Both the position numbers and the translations under genes were made by a program. Shown in pieces: positions 1 through 7,153 of a DNA stretch of 36,595 bases (its first letter is position 1; each line of letters opens with the position of its first letter). The stretch comes from JBBRGK01 sp036741355. Lineage in GTDB: Bacteria > Chloroflexota > Dehalococcoidia > CAUJGQ01. The DNA is taken from assembly GCA_036741355.1 (NCBI GenBank), contig DAINSK010000035.1:1-36595 (forward strand), written 5' to 3'. The notes beneath the pieces were generated by a model. The model was given only the letters and a program-made list of their open reading frames with translations, was not told where the DNA came from and did no database searches.

Positions 1-403
1 GGACCCGGGCCCGCGCGCGATCGTCGCCTATTTTGCGCTGGTGGACGAAAGCCGGGTAACACTGGGCGAACGGACGACCTGGCAGCCCGCCTGGTATCGT
101 ATCGCGGATCTGCCAGATCTCGCATTCGCCAACAACGCCATCGTCGCGTATGCGCTGCAACGGCTACAGGCAAAACTCGGCTACAGCAACGTGGTGTATG
201 CGCTACTCCCCGAACGCTTCACCCTTACTCAATTGCAGCGCGTTTACCAGGCGATCCTCGGCAGTCCGCTCGACAAGCGCAACTTCCGCAAACGTGCCCT
301 GTCGCTAGGCTTCGTCGAGCCGACGAGCGAGGTGGAGCGCACCGGCGCCCACCGACCCGCGCGTCTCTACCGCTTCTCCCGCCGGGAGCCGCTAACGTTC
401 TAG
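1..403 (+). CDS. nrtR: NrtR-type NUDIX-like transcriptional regulator, 3' part
   Basis: The reading frame is open from base 2 to the TAG at 401-403, so the gene begins before the window. The visible ~133 residues hold the end of a NUDIX-like ligand-binding domain (IVAYFALVDES) and a complete C-terminal winged-helix domain: LPERFTLTQLQRVY, then LDKRNFRKR and RPARLYRF, the signature of NrtR regulators. NrtR proteins generally repress NAD synthesis or salvage genes and are released by ADP-ribose or related ligands. The nadABC operon 1.9 kb downstream fits this role. A diverged copy of the last 17 codons recurs at 1114-1166. Identity rests on the C-terminal motifs; the ligand-binding half is mostly outside the window. 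Confidence 0.85.
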   Translation, partial: DPGPRAIVAYFALVDESRVTLGERTTWQPAWYRIADLPDLAFANNAIVAYALQRLQAKLGYSNVVYALLPERFTLTQLQRVYQAILGSPLDKRNFRKRALSLGFVEPTSEVERTGAHRPARLYRFSRREPLTF

Positions 404-516
404 CGCAGCGAGTACGCGGCTACTGAGACGGCTTACCGCCGCACCACCGGAGATGGCAGATCGCCGTGGTGCTTCGTTGGAAGAGATGGGCGGCGGAATG
501 GTGATACCTTAGATGC

Positions 517-795
517 ATGACGAAGACTGAGCTTCACCGCCTCGTGGACCGGCTCCCGGACGATGTTGTCGCGCGCCTTGAGCAGGGCTCCGCGGTTACG
601 CTGACGGTGACCGACGATGGGGGTCGGCTCGTCCTGCATGAGATCGAACCGGAGCAGGCTTGGTTCTGGACGGCCGGCTGGCAGCGGGGTGAGCGCGAGG
701 TAGATGCCGAAATCGCCGCAGGCCAATTGGAACGCTTCAGTGACGACGAAGAGTTTTTGGCAGCGCTGACAGCCGACCTCAAGCCGCTCGAGTAG
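517..795 (+). CDS. putative antitoxin of a RelE/ParE-type pair
   Basis: This encodes 92 residues. The N-terminus (LHRLVDRLPDDVVARLE) resembles that of small antitoxin-like proteins; the remainder is acidic (DAEIAAGQ, FSDDEEFL) with no obvious DNA-binding fold. The start is the ATG at 517; another ATG lies at 513 in a different frame. It ends 2 bases before the GTG of the next gene, which is toxin-like, so antitoxin is the natural role. An interrupted inverted repeat at 441-447/466-472 lies upstream and could be an autoregulatory site. The protein family is not recognised by name; function is inferred from the neighbour. Confidence 0.65.
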   Translation: MTKTELHRLVDRLPDDVVARLEQGSAVTLTVTDDGGRLVLHEIEPEQAWFWTAGWQRGEREVDAEIAAGQLERFSDDEEFLAALTADLKPLE

Positions 796-797
796 CG

Positions 798-1088
798 GTG
801 CCAACGTACGAACGATCGCCCCGTTTCCGTCGTGATTTTGATGCCCTGGACCCGGCAGAGCAGCGTGCGGTTCTTGCAGCGGTACGGCAATTTGTCGATG
901 GCCTACGTGAGGGCACGTTCGATCCACGCTTGCGCGTCAAGCGCGTGCACGGGCATGAGGCGATCTGGGAGTTGACTTGGGCAGCCGACGGCCGAGCCAC
1001 ATTCATGTACGGCGAGGAGATCCAGGGCGGTGAGCCTCACATCATCTGGCGGCGAGTGGGGACGCACGCCATCTTTCGCCGGCCCTGA
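798..1088 (+). CDS. RelE/ParE-superfamily toxin-like protein
   Basis: This encodes 96 residues from a GTG start 2 bases after the stop of the upstream antitoxin-like gene. The pattern FRRDFDALDPAEQ, then LRVKRV, IWELTWAADGRATF and HIIWRRVGTHAIF matches the compact RelE/ParE/HigB fold, in which basic and aromatic C-terminal residues act in mRNA cleavage or gyrase inhibition. Length is typical for the family. The pair lies between the real nrtR 3' end and a second stranded nrtR tail, suggesting it arrived as a small mobile cassette. Whether it cleaves mRNA or targets gyrase cannot be told from the sequence. Confidence 0.75.
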   Translation: MPTYERSPRFRRDFDALDPAEQRAVLAAVRQFVDGLREGTFDPRLRVKRVHGHEAIWELTWAADGRATFMYGEEIQGGEPHIIWRRVGTHAIFRRP

Positions 1089-1113
1089 CGGGCTTTCGCA
1101 GGTGTGGACGGGT

Positions 1114-1166
1114 CACCGACCCGCGCGTCTCTACCGATTCTCCCGCCGCGAACCACTCACTTTTTA
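1114..1166 (+). pseudogene. stranded second copy of the nrtR 3' end
   Basis: Codons from CAC at 1114 to TAG at 1164-1166 encode the same 17 residues that end NrtR at 350-403 (HRPARLYRFSRREPLTF). The first 23 bases are identical; the later differences are almost all synonymous. Nothing upstream in this frame continues the NrtR domain. Synonymous divergence indicates the copy was once part of a translated gene, probably a tandem nrtR paralogue since lost apart from its tail. Confidence 0.8.
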
Positions 1167-1220
1167 GGCATACCGTCTTCAAGGTCGGTGACATCGTCGC
1201 GGGCAAATGCGTGTGGACGG

Positions 1221-1532
1221 CTACCCGGCATTGTGCTTGACGTATTGCTCGAGTGCCTCTCGCGCAAGGTCACTGACCGATCGCCCTTCCCGCGCCGCCC
1301 GGGCGCGGAGCTGTTTGAAAAGCTGCGAACTCGCACGGAAACTGACTCGAGGAGACACTCCGCGGCCGAGCGAGGGCCGGCCGACATGTTCTACACGGGC
1401 TTGGCTGAGGTCATAGCCAGCTTCGGCCTCCGCGGCCAGCGCCTCAATCGTGGATTCTGTGAGTACGTCGCCTCCTGTCGTACGCCACGTCCGCGTCTTG
1501 GTCTTCCTACGGGAACGCTTTATCGTCGCCAT
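1221..1532 (-). CDS. ribbon-helix-helix (CopG-like) antitoxin
   Basis: This encodes 103 residues with a basic N-terminus and a C-terminal segment SPRVSFRASSQLFKQLRARA followed by SVSDLAREALEQYV. That is the beta-strand/helix/helix pattern of RHH DNA-binding antitoxins. The ATG at 1532 overlaps the last 13 bases of the upstream toxin-like gene on the same strand, so the two are probably translationally coupled. The middle region (LAAEAEAGYDLSQARV) would be the toxin-binding or dimerisation part. RHH assignment is good; pairing with the neighbour is inferred from overlap and orientation. Confidence 0.7.
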   Translation of the reverse strand: MATIKRSRRKTKTRTWRTTGGDVLTESTIEALAAEAEAGYDLSQARVEHVGRPSLGRGVSPRVSFRASSQLFKQLRARAAREGRSVSDLAREALEQYVKHNAG

Positions 1533-1804
1533 GACTTCGCCTCGTCGTAATCAGCTTGGTACTTTGGCCGCAAAGGCATCGCGTGGATAGCGAGCAGACC
1601 CCCCGAGGCCAATTTCACGGCCATTACCTCCAGCGATACTCCCGCCGCATCGTCCCCCAGGTAGATTAGCCGGTCGGTCGCGCTCCCCGTGGCGCCTGCT
1701 GGCGGTGCTTCGCGCAGTACCCGCCCGCAGTGCTCGATGACGTATCGGCTACGATCGCGGCTAATCCGGTGTTTGCTCGCGGCGCGGGTGAAGCGGACAA
1801 TCAC
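1520..1804 (-). CDS. toxin-like small protein paired with the RHH antitoxin
   Basis: This encodes 94 residues from a GTG start at 1804. It opens IVRFTRAASKHRISRDRSRYVIEH and continues LIYLGDDAAGVSLEVMAV and GGLLAIHAMPLRPKYQADY. This strand-rich pattern is seen in small proteins encoded directly upstream of RHH antitoxins, although I cannot name the family. The stop overlaps the antitoxin start by 13 bases. Toxin-first order is like the HigBA and BrnTA arrangements. Activity is unknown; toxin status is inferred from context. Confidence 0.6.
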   Translation of the reverse strand: MIVRFTRAASKHRISRDRSRYVIEHCGRVLREAPPAGATGSATDRLIYLGDDAAGVSLEVMAVKLASGGLLAIHAMPLRPKYQADYDEAKSWRR

Positions 1805-2150
1805 ACTTCTACCGTACGTCCCCTATTCTGTCCGACACAAGAAGTCAAATTCGTAAGCGCGGACCTGCCAAAAAGCTTCAGCTTGCCGGCAATGTGCATT
1901 TGTTCGATGGCCAGGGCAACCGGCGCCTATCCCTCGCCGGCGAAGGAGCACTCAATGTTCTCGATCCCGAAGGAGTGCTCCGCTTCCGCGCCGGACACAC
2001 GGTGATAGCCACGCAGAACGGCCCGGCATTCAGTGGCGAACAGCTTGATGAAAACGGTTCGGTCAGCACGTTGCCTGCTACACCCTGAGGCTGCCCGCCG
2101 CGATCTTTGCTTTCCAAAGTCTGGTGCCCGCCGCGGCGACGTGCCTCGTT
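1805..2150. other. intergenic stretch with one doubtful small reading frame
   Basis: No recognisable gene lies here. A GTG-initiated frame at 1894-2088 (plus, 64 residues, beginning HLFDGQGNRRLSLAGEG) has protein-like composition, and its frame stays open upstream without a start codon. It could be the 3' remnant of a lost gene. I recognise no family and found no ribosome-binding site that would support it. Confidence 0.3.
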
Positions 2151-2182
2151 TCGTGGTTCACCGATCTGAAATAAAACCACGA
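2151..2182. repeat. 8-bp perfect inverted repeat upstream of the nad promoter
   Basis: TCGTGGTT at 2151-2158 is matched by AACCACGA at 2175-2182 with a 16-base spacer. It lies about 22 bases upstream of the nadA -35 box. It could be an operator half-site pair or a terminator stem for upstream transcription; no T-run follows it. Confidence 0.5.
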
Positions 2183-2203
2183 GAAGTTGACTTCGTGTAC
2201 AGG

Positions 2204-2232
2204 TTGACACTTACTCCGCCCTGTGATAATAC
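2204..2232 (+). promoter_or_regulatory. sigma70-type promoter of nadABC
   Basis: A perfect TTGACA lies at 2204-2209. Two -10 candidates follow: GATAAT at 2225-2230 (15-base spacer) and TAATAC at 2227-2232 (17-base spacer). The nadA start codon is about 90-100 bases downstream and no gene intervenes. This is the clearest promoter in the window. Confidence 0.65.
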
Positions 2233-2253
2233 TTAGTGTAGTGAAGACACTTA
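2233..2253. promoter_or_regulatory. candidate operator (imperfect palindrome) at the nadABC transcription start
   Basis: TTAGTGT (2233-2239), a 7-base spacer and ACACTTA (2247-2253) form a 21-bp dyad with one mismatch, immediately after the -10 box where a repressor would block RNA polymerase. GACACTTACT occurs at 2206-2215 and again at 2246-2255, a perfect 10-bp direct repeat 40 bases apart that spans promoter and dyad. The NrtR encoded nearby is the obvious candidate binder; that link is inference. Confidence 0.5.
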
Positions 2254-2329
2254 CTTGATCGGCGCTGCCGCTGGGTGCGACGTCTGGGTCTGCACCTACC
2301 GGCAACGGCAAAGGGCGATGGAGAACACG

Positions 2330-3526
2330 ATGACCACACTGACAGCGGAATCCAGCGGCGCCGCACTTGCTGACGAAAGCTGTGAAACCGGTCTCGGAAC
2401 GATCCCGCTCGTGCAGGAACGGAACTTCCCAAGCTGGCAGATCGACATCCCCGCCGCCTATCGCGGCGTCAGCATCGAGGAGCTCAGCCGCCGCATCCGC
2501 GCGGCGCGTGCGTCACTCGAGGGCAAAGCCGTCATCCTCGGCCACCACTATCAGCGCGAGGACATCATCCAATTCGCTGACGTGCGTGGCGACTCGCTCA
2601 AGCTGGCGCAATGGGCGTCGGAACAACGCGGCGTGCCGTTCATCGTCTTCTGCGGTGTCCACTTCATGGCCGAGAGCGCCGACATCCTCACCGGCCCGGA
2701 CCAGCAGGTGATCCTGCCAAACCTTGCCGCGGGCTGCTCGATGGCGGACATGGCGCGGCCCAACGACGTCTACAAAGCCTGGGAGGCGATCTCCCGCGAA
2801 GGCGTAAACGACGTCATCCCTGTTACCTACGTCAACTCGGCCGCGACGCTCAAAGCGTTTGTGGGCCGCAACGGCGGCATCGTTTGCACGTCGGGCAACG
2901 CCGAGGCGGCGCTCAACTGGGCGTTCGCGCGCGGCCGGCGCGTATTCTTCTTTCCCGACCAGCACCTGGGCCGAAACACGGCCGTGAAGATGGGCATTCC
3001 CGAGGATGAGATGGTCCTCTGGGACTACGACTGGCCCTTTGACGGCCTGGGCGGCAACCGCATTGAACAGCTTCAGAGCAGCCGCGTCATCCTCTGGCAG
3101 GGCCACTGCTCGGTCCACGCCCGTTTCTCAGTTGAACAGATCCAGCAGGCCCGCATCGATCACCCGGACGTCCAGGTCGTCGTGCATCCGGAGTGCCGGC
3201 TGGACGTCGTCCGCGCCGCCGACTGCTCCGGCTCGACCGAGTTCATTTGTAAGGTTGTCCGCGAGTCGCCGGCCGGCAGCACGTGGGGCATCGGCACGGA
3301 GATCAACCTCGTGCAGCGGCTCGCGAACGAAAACCCGGACAAGACCGTCTTCTGCCTCGACCCGATCGTCTGCCCCTGCTCAACCATGTATCGCGTCCAT
3401 CCCGCCTACCTCTGCTGGGTGCTCGAGGAGCTGGCACAGGGACGGGTGGTGAATCGCATCCAGGTGGACGGCGAAACCGCACACTGGGCGCGGATCGCTC
3501 TCGACCGTATGCTCCAGGTTCGGTAA
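2330..3526 (+). CDS. nadA: quinolinate synthase NadA
   Basis: NadA condenses iminoaspartate with dihydroxyacetone phosphate to quinolinate using a [4Fe-4S] cluster. From the ATG at 2330 it is 398 residues. Typical motifs are ILGHHYQRE near the N-terminus, FCGVHFMAE (Cys108), LAAGCSMAD, GHCSVHARF (Cys260), HPEC and CPCSTMYR (Cys348/350). The three conserved cluster cysteines are most likely 108, 260 and one of 348/350. I prefer ATG 2330 because GGAG at 2320-2323 sits 6 bases before it; an in-frame ATG at 2318 has its purine run only 2 bases away. The gene is first in nadABC, with nadB starting 5 bases after its stop. Confidence 0.96.
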   Translation: MTTLTAESSGAALADESCETGLGTIPLVQERNFPSWQIDIPAAYRGVSIEELSRRIRAARASLEGKAVILGHHYQREDIIQFADVRGDSLKLAQWASEQRGVPFIVFCGVHFMAESADILTGPDQQVILPNLAAGCSMADMARPNDVYKAWEAISREGVNDVIPVTYVNSAATLKAFVGRNGGIVCTSGNAEAALNWAFARGRRVFFFPDQHLGRNTAVKMGIPEDEMVLWDYDWPFDGLGGNRIEQLQSSRVILWQGHCSVHARFSVEQIQQARIDHPDVQVVVHPECRLDVVRAADCSGSTEFICKVVRESPAGSTWGIGTEINLVQRLANENPDKTVFCLDPIVCPCSTMYRVHPAYLCWVLEELAQGRVVNRIQVDGETAHWARIALDRMLQVR

Positions 3527-3531
3527 CCGTC

Positions 3532-5073
3532 ATGTCGCGTTACGATTGCGTCATCGTCGGATCGGGCGTTGCCGGCCTCTCCTCGGCACTGGCGCTCGCG
3601 CCACACGGTCGCGTCCTGCTGCTCACCAAAGGAGCGATTGAAGACTCGGCAACGCGCTACGCCCAGGGCGGGATCGCGGCCGCGCTCGGCGCGGAAGACT
3701 CTGCCGCCGCGCACCTGAAAGACACGATCGATGCCGGCGCGGGATTAGTCGACGAGCACGCCGCCCGGTTGCTGACAGCCGGCGCGACCGGTAGAATCGC
3801 GAACCTGCTCGACCTCGGCGTGCCGTTCGACCGCGAGAATGGGCGCATCGCACTTGGTCGCGAGGCCGCACACAGCGCGTTCCGCATCGTCCACGCCGGA
3901 GGCGACGCGACCGGTCTATATCTCGAGCGGACGCTGGTCGACCGAGTCCGCGCATCACGGGTCGAGGTGCACGAGCACCGAATGGTGACCGGCATCCTGA
4001 CCGGCTACGGCGGGGTGGCGGGCGCTGATGTACTGGACTGCGAGAGCGGCACAACCGAGCGTATCGACACTGCCGCGCTGGTGCTCGCGACCGGCGGCGC
4101 GGGCCGGCTTTACCGCTACACGACCAATCCCGACGTCGCGACCGGCGACGGCATCGCCCTCGCCTTTGACGCGGGGGCCGAACTGATGGACCTGGAGTTC
4201 ATCCAGTTCCATCCCACTGCCCTGCGCCTTCCGGGCGTCCCATCGCTGCTGATATCTGAGGCGGCGCGTGGGGAAGGCGCTGTGCTGCGGGACAGGTCTG
4301 GCCGCGCTTTCATGGCGGACTACGACCGGCGGGCAGAATTGGCGCCTCGCGACGTGGTGGCGCGTGCCATCCAACAACAGATGGCGCGCACCGGCGCAGA
4401 CCACGTCTTTCTCGACCTCACGGACTTGCCCGCTGAGTTCGTCCGCGCACGCTTCCCGCATATCGACCAGACCTGTCGCGAACACGGCCTGGACCTCACG
4501 CGCGAACCGCTGCCGGTTGCTCCCGCGGCCCACTACACGATGGGCGGCGTGCGGACCGGACCCGGTGGTGAAACCAATGTGAGAGGCCTGTTCGCCTGCG
4601 GTGAGGTCGCCTGCACCGGCGTTCACGGCGCCAACCGGCTTGCGAGCAATTCCCTGCTGGAAGGGCTCGTCTTCGGCCGTCGCACCGCAGAAAGCGTCCT
4701 GGCCGGCGTGTCACCCGCGCCGGGTGACTCCTCGGCGGTGGCCCTTCCCGACGCATCCGCGGGCGAAACCCGGCCACCGACGCTGCAGGAGCTGCAGTAC
4801 TTGATGTGGGACAAAGCCGGCATCGTGCGAACCGGCAGGGGGCTTGATCTAGCGCGTATGGCGCTTTCCGCCTGGCAGCACAGCCTGCCTCCGGCTGTGG
4901 ACCGCGCCGGATACGAGCGACACAACCTGGTGCTGACGGGCAGGTTGGTGGTTGAGGCGGCATTGATGCGGCAGGAAAGTCGCGGCGCCCACTATCGCAG
5001 CGACTTCCCGGAGCCCTCTACCGGCGGCCTGCGGCACTTTGTCTTTAAGAAGGCCCCGCACGATGCAGAGTGA
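3532..5073 (+). CDS. nadB: L-aspartate oxidase NadB
   Basis: This FAD flavoenzyme oxidises L-aspartate to iminoaspartate, the substrate of NadA. It has 513 residues. The N-terminal dinucleotide-binding motif is VIVGSGVAGLSSA (GxGxxG at 10-15), followed by TRYAQGGIAAAL, HAGGDATG, EFIQFHPTAL, the active-site region HYTMGGVRT and the FAD-contacting segment GVHGANRLASNSLLEGLVFG. A C-terminal helical domain ends in HYRSDFPEP. The ATG at 3532 lies 5 bases after the nadA stop, and the end overlaps nadC by 11 bases, so the three genes are co-transcribed and probably translationally coupled. Confidence 0.96.
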   Translation: MSRYDCVIVGSGVAGLSSALALAPHGRVLLLTKGAIEDSATRYAQGGIAAALGAEDSAAAHLKDTIDAGAGLVDEHAARLLTAGATGRIANLLDLGVPFDRENGRIALGREAAHSAFRIVHAGGDATGLYLERTLVDRVRASRVEVHEHRMVTGILTGYGGVAGADVLDCESGTTERIDTAALVLATGGAGRLYRYTTNPDVATGDGIALAFDAGAELMDLEFIQFHPTALRLPGVPSLLISEAARGEGAVLRDRSGRAFMADYDRRAELAPRDVVARAIQQQMARTGADHVFLDLTDLPAEFVRARFPHIDQTCREHGLDLTREPLPVAPAAHYTMGGVRTGPGGETNVRGLFACGEVACTGVHGANRLASNSLLEGLVFGRRTAESVLAGVSPAPGDSSAVALPDASAGETRPPTLQELQYLMWDKAGIVRTGRGLDLARMALSAWQHSLPPAVDRAGYERHNLVLTGRLVVEAALMRQESRGAHYRSDFPEPSTGGLRHFVFKKAPHDAE

Positions 5074-6108
5074 GACGCTCAGCCTTCCGCTGGCCGAGGA
5101 GTTGGACAGGCAACAGGTAGATGAGAGCGTTCGGCGGGCGCTGGCCGAAGACGGCGCGTGGCAGGACGTGACCACGGCCGCGACGGTCACCAACGAACAA
5201 CAGGGTCGCGCGACGGTGCTGGTCAAAGGTGACGGCGTGATCGCCGGACTGCCGGTGATGGGCGCGGCGTTTGCAGCGGTGGACCCAGCGCTCGTCTTTA
5301 CAGCATTGTGCGCCGACGGCGACCGGGTGCAGCGCGGCGACCGCGCCGCAACTGTAGAGGGCTCATACGCCTCGATGCTCCGCGGCGAGCGTACGGCGCT
5401 CAACTTCCTCCAGCACCTCTCCGGTATTGCAACCATCACGGCGCGCGCGGTCGCCGGCACGAAGGGTTACACGGCCCGCATTCTCGATACCCGTAAGACC
5501 ACGCCGGGGCTGCGCTACCTGGAGAGATACGCGGTTCGCATGGGCGGCGGCCACAACCACCGCTACAACCTTGCCGACGGCGTGCTGATCAAGGACAACC
5601 ACCTGGCGGCGTTGCGGGCGCGCGGCATGGGCATTGCGGACGCGGTGCGACTGGCGCGAGAGCGGGCGCCGCACACGCTTCGCGTCGAGCTCGAAGTCAC
5701 GAACCTGGCGGAGGTCGATGAGGCGCTGGCAGCGGGCGCCGATATCATCATGTTCGACAATATGAGCGCAGAACAGATGACTGAAGCAGCCGCGCGCTGT
5801 CGCGGTCGCGCCCTGACCGAGGCCTCCGGCAACGTCACCCCGGAGACGGTGCAGCGGGTGGCGCAGACGGGCGTGGATTTTATNNNNNNNNNNNNNNNNN
5901 NNNNNNNNNNNNNNNNNNNNNNNNNNNNNNNNNNNNNNNNNNNNNNNNNNNNNNNNNNNNNNNNNNNNNNNNNNNNNNNNNNNGCAACGTCACCCCGGAG
6001 ACGGTGCAGCGGGTGGCGCAGACGGGCGTGGATTTTATATCGCTCGGCGCCCTCACCCACTCGGCGCCGATCCTGGACATCAGCCTGGAACTGGGGCTGG
6101 TGTACTGA
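5063..6108 (+). CDS. nadC: nicotinate-nucleotide pyrophosphorylase (carboxylating) NadC, interrupted by a spurious N gap
   Basis: NadC converts quinolinate and PRPP to nicotinic acid mononucleotide, completing this three-step block. Motifs are LDTRKTTPGLR, GGGHNHRYNLADG, LIKDNHLA, VELEVTNLAEVDEAL and IIMFDNM. The 100 Ns at 5884-5983 are flanked by identical 55-base copies (5829-5883 and 5984-6038). Collapsing Ns and one copy gives 891 nt, an uninterrupted 296-residue protein of normal NadC length ending GALTHSAPILDISLELGLVY. As written, the gap shifts the frame and makes the gene look broken. The start overlaps the nadB end by 11 bases. Confidence 0.93.
5884..5983. other. assembly gap (100 N) between overlapping contig ends
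   Basis: Exactly 100 Ns are flanked by a 55-base exact duplication. The nadC frame becomes perfect when the two copies are merged, so the true gap length is zero and no sequence is missing. Confidence 0.9.
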
Positions 6109-6111
6109 GGC

Positions 6112-6330
6112 CTACGACGATAGATCTGCCTGGTGCCGGGTTTGGATGGCATCCGCTACATCCGCCACCGAGAGGTGGTTGAGCCACCGGCCGCGTTAGG
6201 CGGTGTAGTCGCCCGATCCGACGTCCGATTGCTGCATGAAGCGCACCATCCCCACCGGTCCCAGCGCCTGCCGCAACGCCTCCAAGCCGGCGAGCCGGAT
6301 CTTCTCCATCGAGCGCTGCTCCGTGCTCAT
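6112..6330 (-). pseudogene. small conserved protein interrupted by an in-frame TAA
   Basis: From the ATG at 6330 the frame encodes 44 residues (IRLAGLEALRQALGPVGMVR, then GDYTA) and meets TAA at 6196-6198. In the same frame it continues RGRWLNHLSVADVADAIQ to TAG at 6112-6114. The whole resembles a family of ~60-70-residue proteins with a GLEAL..LGPVGMIRFLQQF..G.GDYT.ER..WL pattern, common in cyanobacteria and Chloroflexota. The consensus predicts Glu where TAA stands, so a single G-to-T change (GAA to TAA) would explain the break. It lies 45 bases downstream of vapC on the same strand and converges on nadC. Function of the family is unknown to me. Confidence 0.7.
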
Positions 6331-6375
6331 TGGGCGGTGTAATGATCGTGAGCTCGGCTGTGGCGCCGACTCCGT

Positions 6376-6786
6376 CTACGGCTCGATTCTGGTGATCCCC
6401 GATATACGGTCGAAGTCTCTGTCGTAGCTGTACAGCTCGGCGATGCCCTCGTTCTGCATATAGGCGACGCTCAACGCGTCTTCGAAGTCGAGTGATGGTC
6501 GCGCTGCAAAGATGTCTAGCGCCACGAGGTAGACCCGCTTATTCGGCAACTTCAGACCACGCAGCGGAATGATGGGAGCAAGGCGATCCCGGATGTCGTC
6601 GTGCGGGAGACCGTAATGAGCGCGTGACGAGAGGACGAATACGACCTCGCAAATGATGGCCTCGCTTGTCTGTGCTTCCTCGTCACCGCGCTCAAGCCGC
6701 TGCAGAAGCGAGTAGCACGCGACGGCCTTCGCAGGATCGTCGTTGGCCAGGTGGCGTAGGAATATGTTGGTGTCCAGCCATCTCAT
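6376..6786 (-). CDS. vapC: PIN-domain ribonuclease toxin, VapC-like
   Basis: This encodes 136 residues with a PIN fold opening MRWLDTNIFLRHL. Likely metal-binding acidic residues are Asp5, Glu42, Asp100/Asp103 (LDFEDAL) and Asp122/Asp124 (YDRDF). VapC toxins are Mg-dependent RNases, often cutting tRNA or rRNA. The ATG at 6786 overlaps the antitoxin stop in an ATGA junction, the usual coupling in vapBC. All catalytic positions appear intact, so the toxin is probably functional. Confidence 0.88.
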   Translation of the reverse strand: MRWLDTNIFLRHLANDDPAKAVACYSLLQRLERGDEEAQTSEAIICEVVFVLSSRAHYGLPHDDIRDRLAPIIPLRGLKLPNKRVYLVALDIFAARPSLDFEDALSVAYMQNEGIAELYSYDRDFDRISGITRIEP

Positions 6787-7049
6787 TGATTCTGCAACTT
6801 CCGCATCGTCCGCACGGCGTGTTCCTCCTTTGCCTCACGTATCATCTTCTCGAAATCCTCGGGTCGGTTGATGGGTTTTACGGAGCCAAAGGTAGATGCC
6901 AGCGTGAACGCAGCCGGCAGCAGATGTACCTTGTCCCCCTCGATTCGGAACGTCAGCTTGCTGTGTGGCTTGATCCCGAGCAGGCGGCGAACCTCGGCCG
7001 GGACTGTGACCTGTCCTCGCTGGGTAACAGTCGTTGTAAACTCTCTCAT
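6783..7049 (-). CDS. vapB: AbrB/SpoVT-type antitoxin, VapB-like
   Basis: This encodes 88 residues. The N-terminal swapped-hairpin DNA-binding segment is TTTVTQRGQVTVPAEVRRLL, followed by LTFRIEGDKVHLLP. The C-terminal tail (EDFEKMIREAKEEHAVRTM) should wrap the PIN toxin. ATG 7049 is preferred over an in-frame start at 7073 because a purine-rich GGAGAGGG lies about 7 bases upstream and the AbrB domain begins right there. It overlaps vapC by 4 bases. The pair is expected to repress its own promoter. Confidence 0.85.
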   Translation of the reverse strand: MREFTTTVTQRGQVTVPAEVRRLLGIKPHSKLTFRIEGDKVHLLPAAFTLASTFGSVKPINRPEDFEKMIREAKEEHAVRTMRKLQNQ

Positions 7050-7153
7050 CTCATACCCTCTCCAAGGCTGCATTGAGTGTATGCATAATCAGTGAATTGC
7101 GGCACTCGCATTGGGATGAATGTGAAGGCGTGACCGGCGGACAGGCGAATAAG

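Noticed and set aside
1104..1550. 148-codon plus-strand frame opposite the RHH antitoxin gene
   Set aside because: It crosses the nrtR-tail duplicate in a different frame and lies antisense to a gene with a recognisable RHH domain.
2513..4626. Minus-strand frames (2513-3118, 3955-4626) opposite nadA and nadB
   Set aside because: Antisense shadows of strongly conserved enzymes, without motifs or ribosome sites.
5063..6108. nadC as a true pseudogene or nadC with an inserted element
   Set aside because: The flanking 55-base duplication and the perfect merged frame show an unmerged contig overlap.
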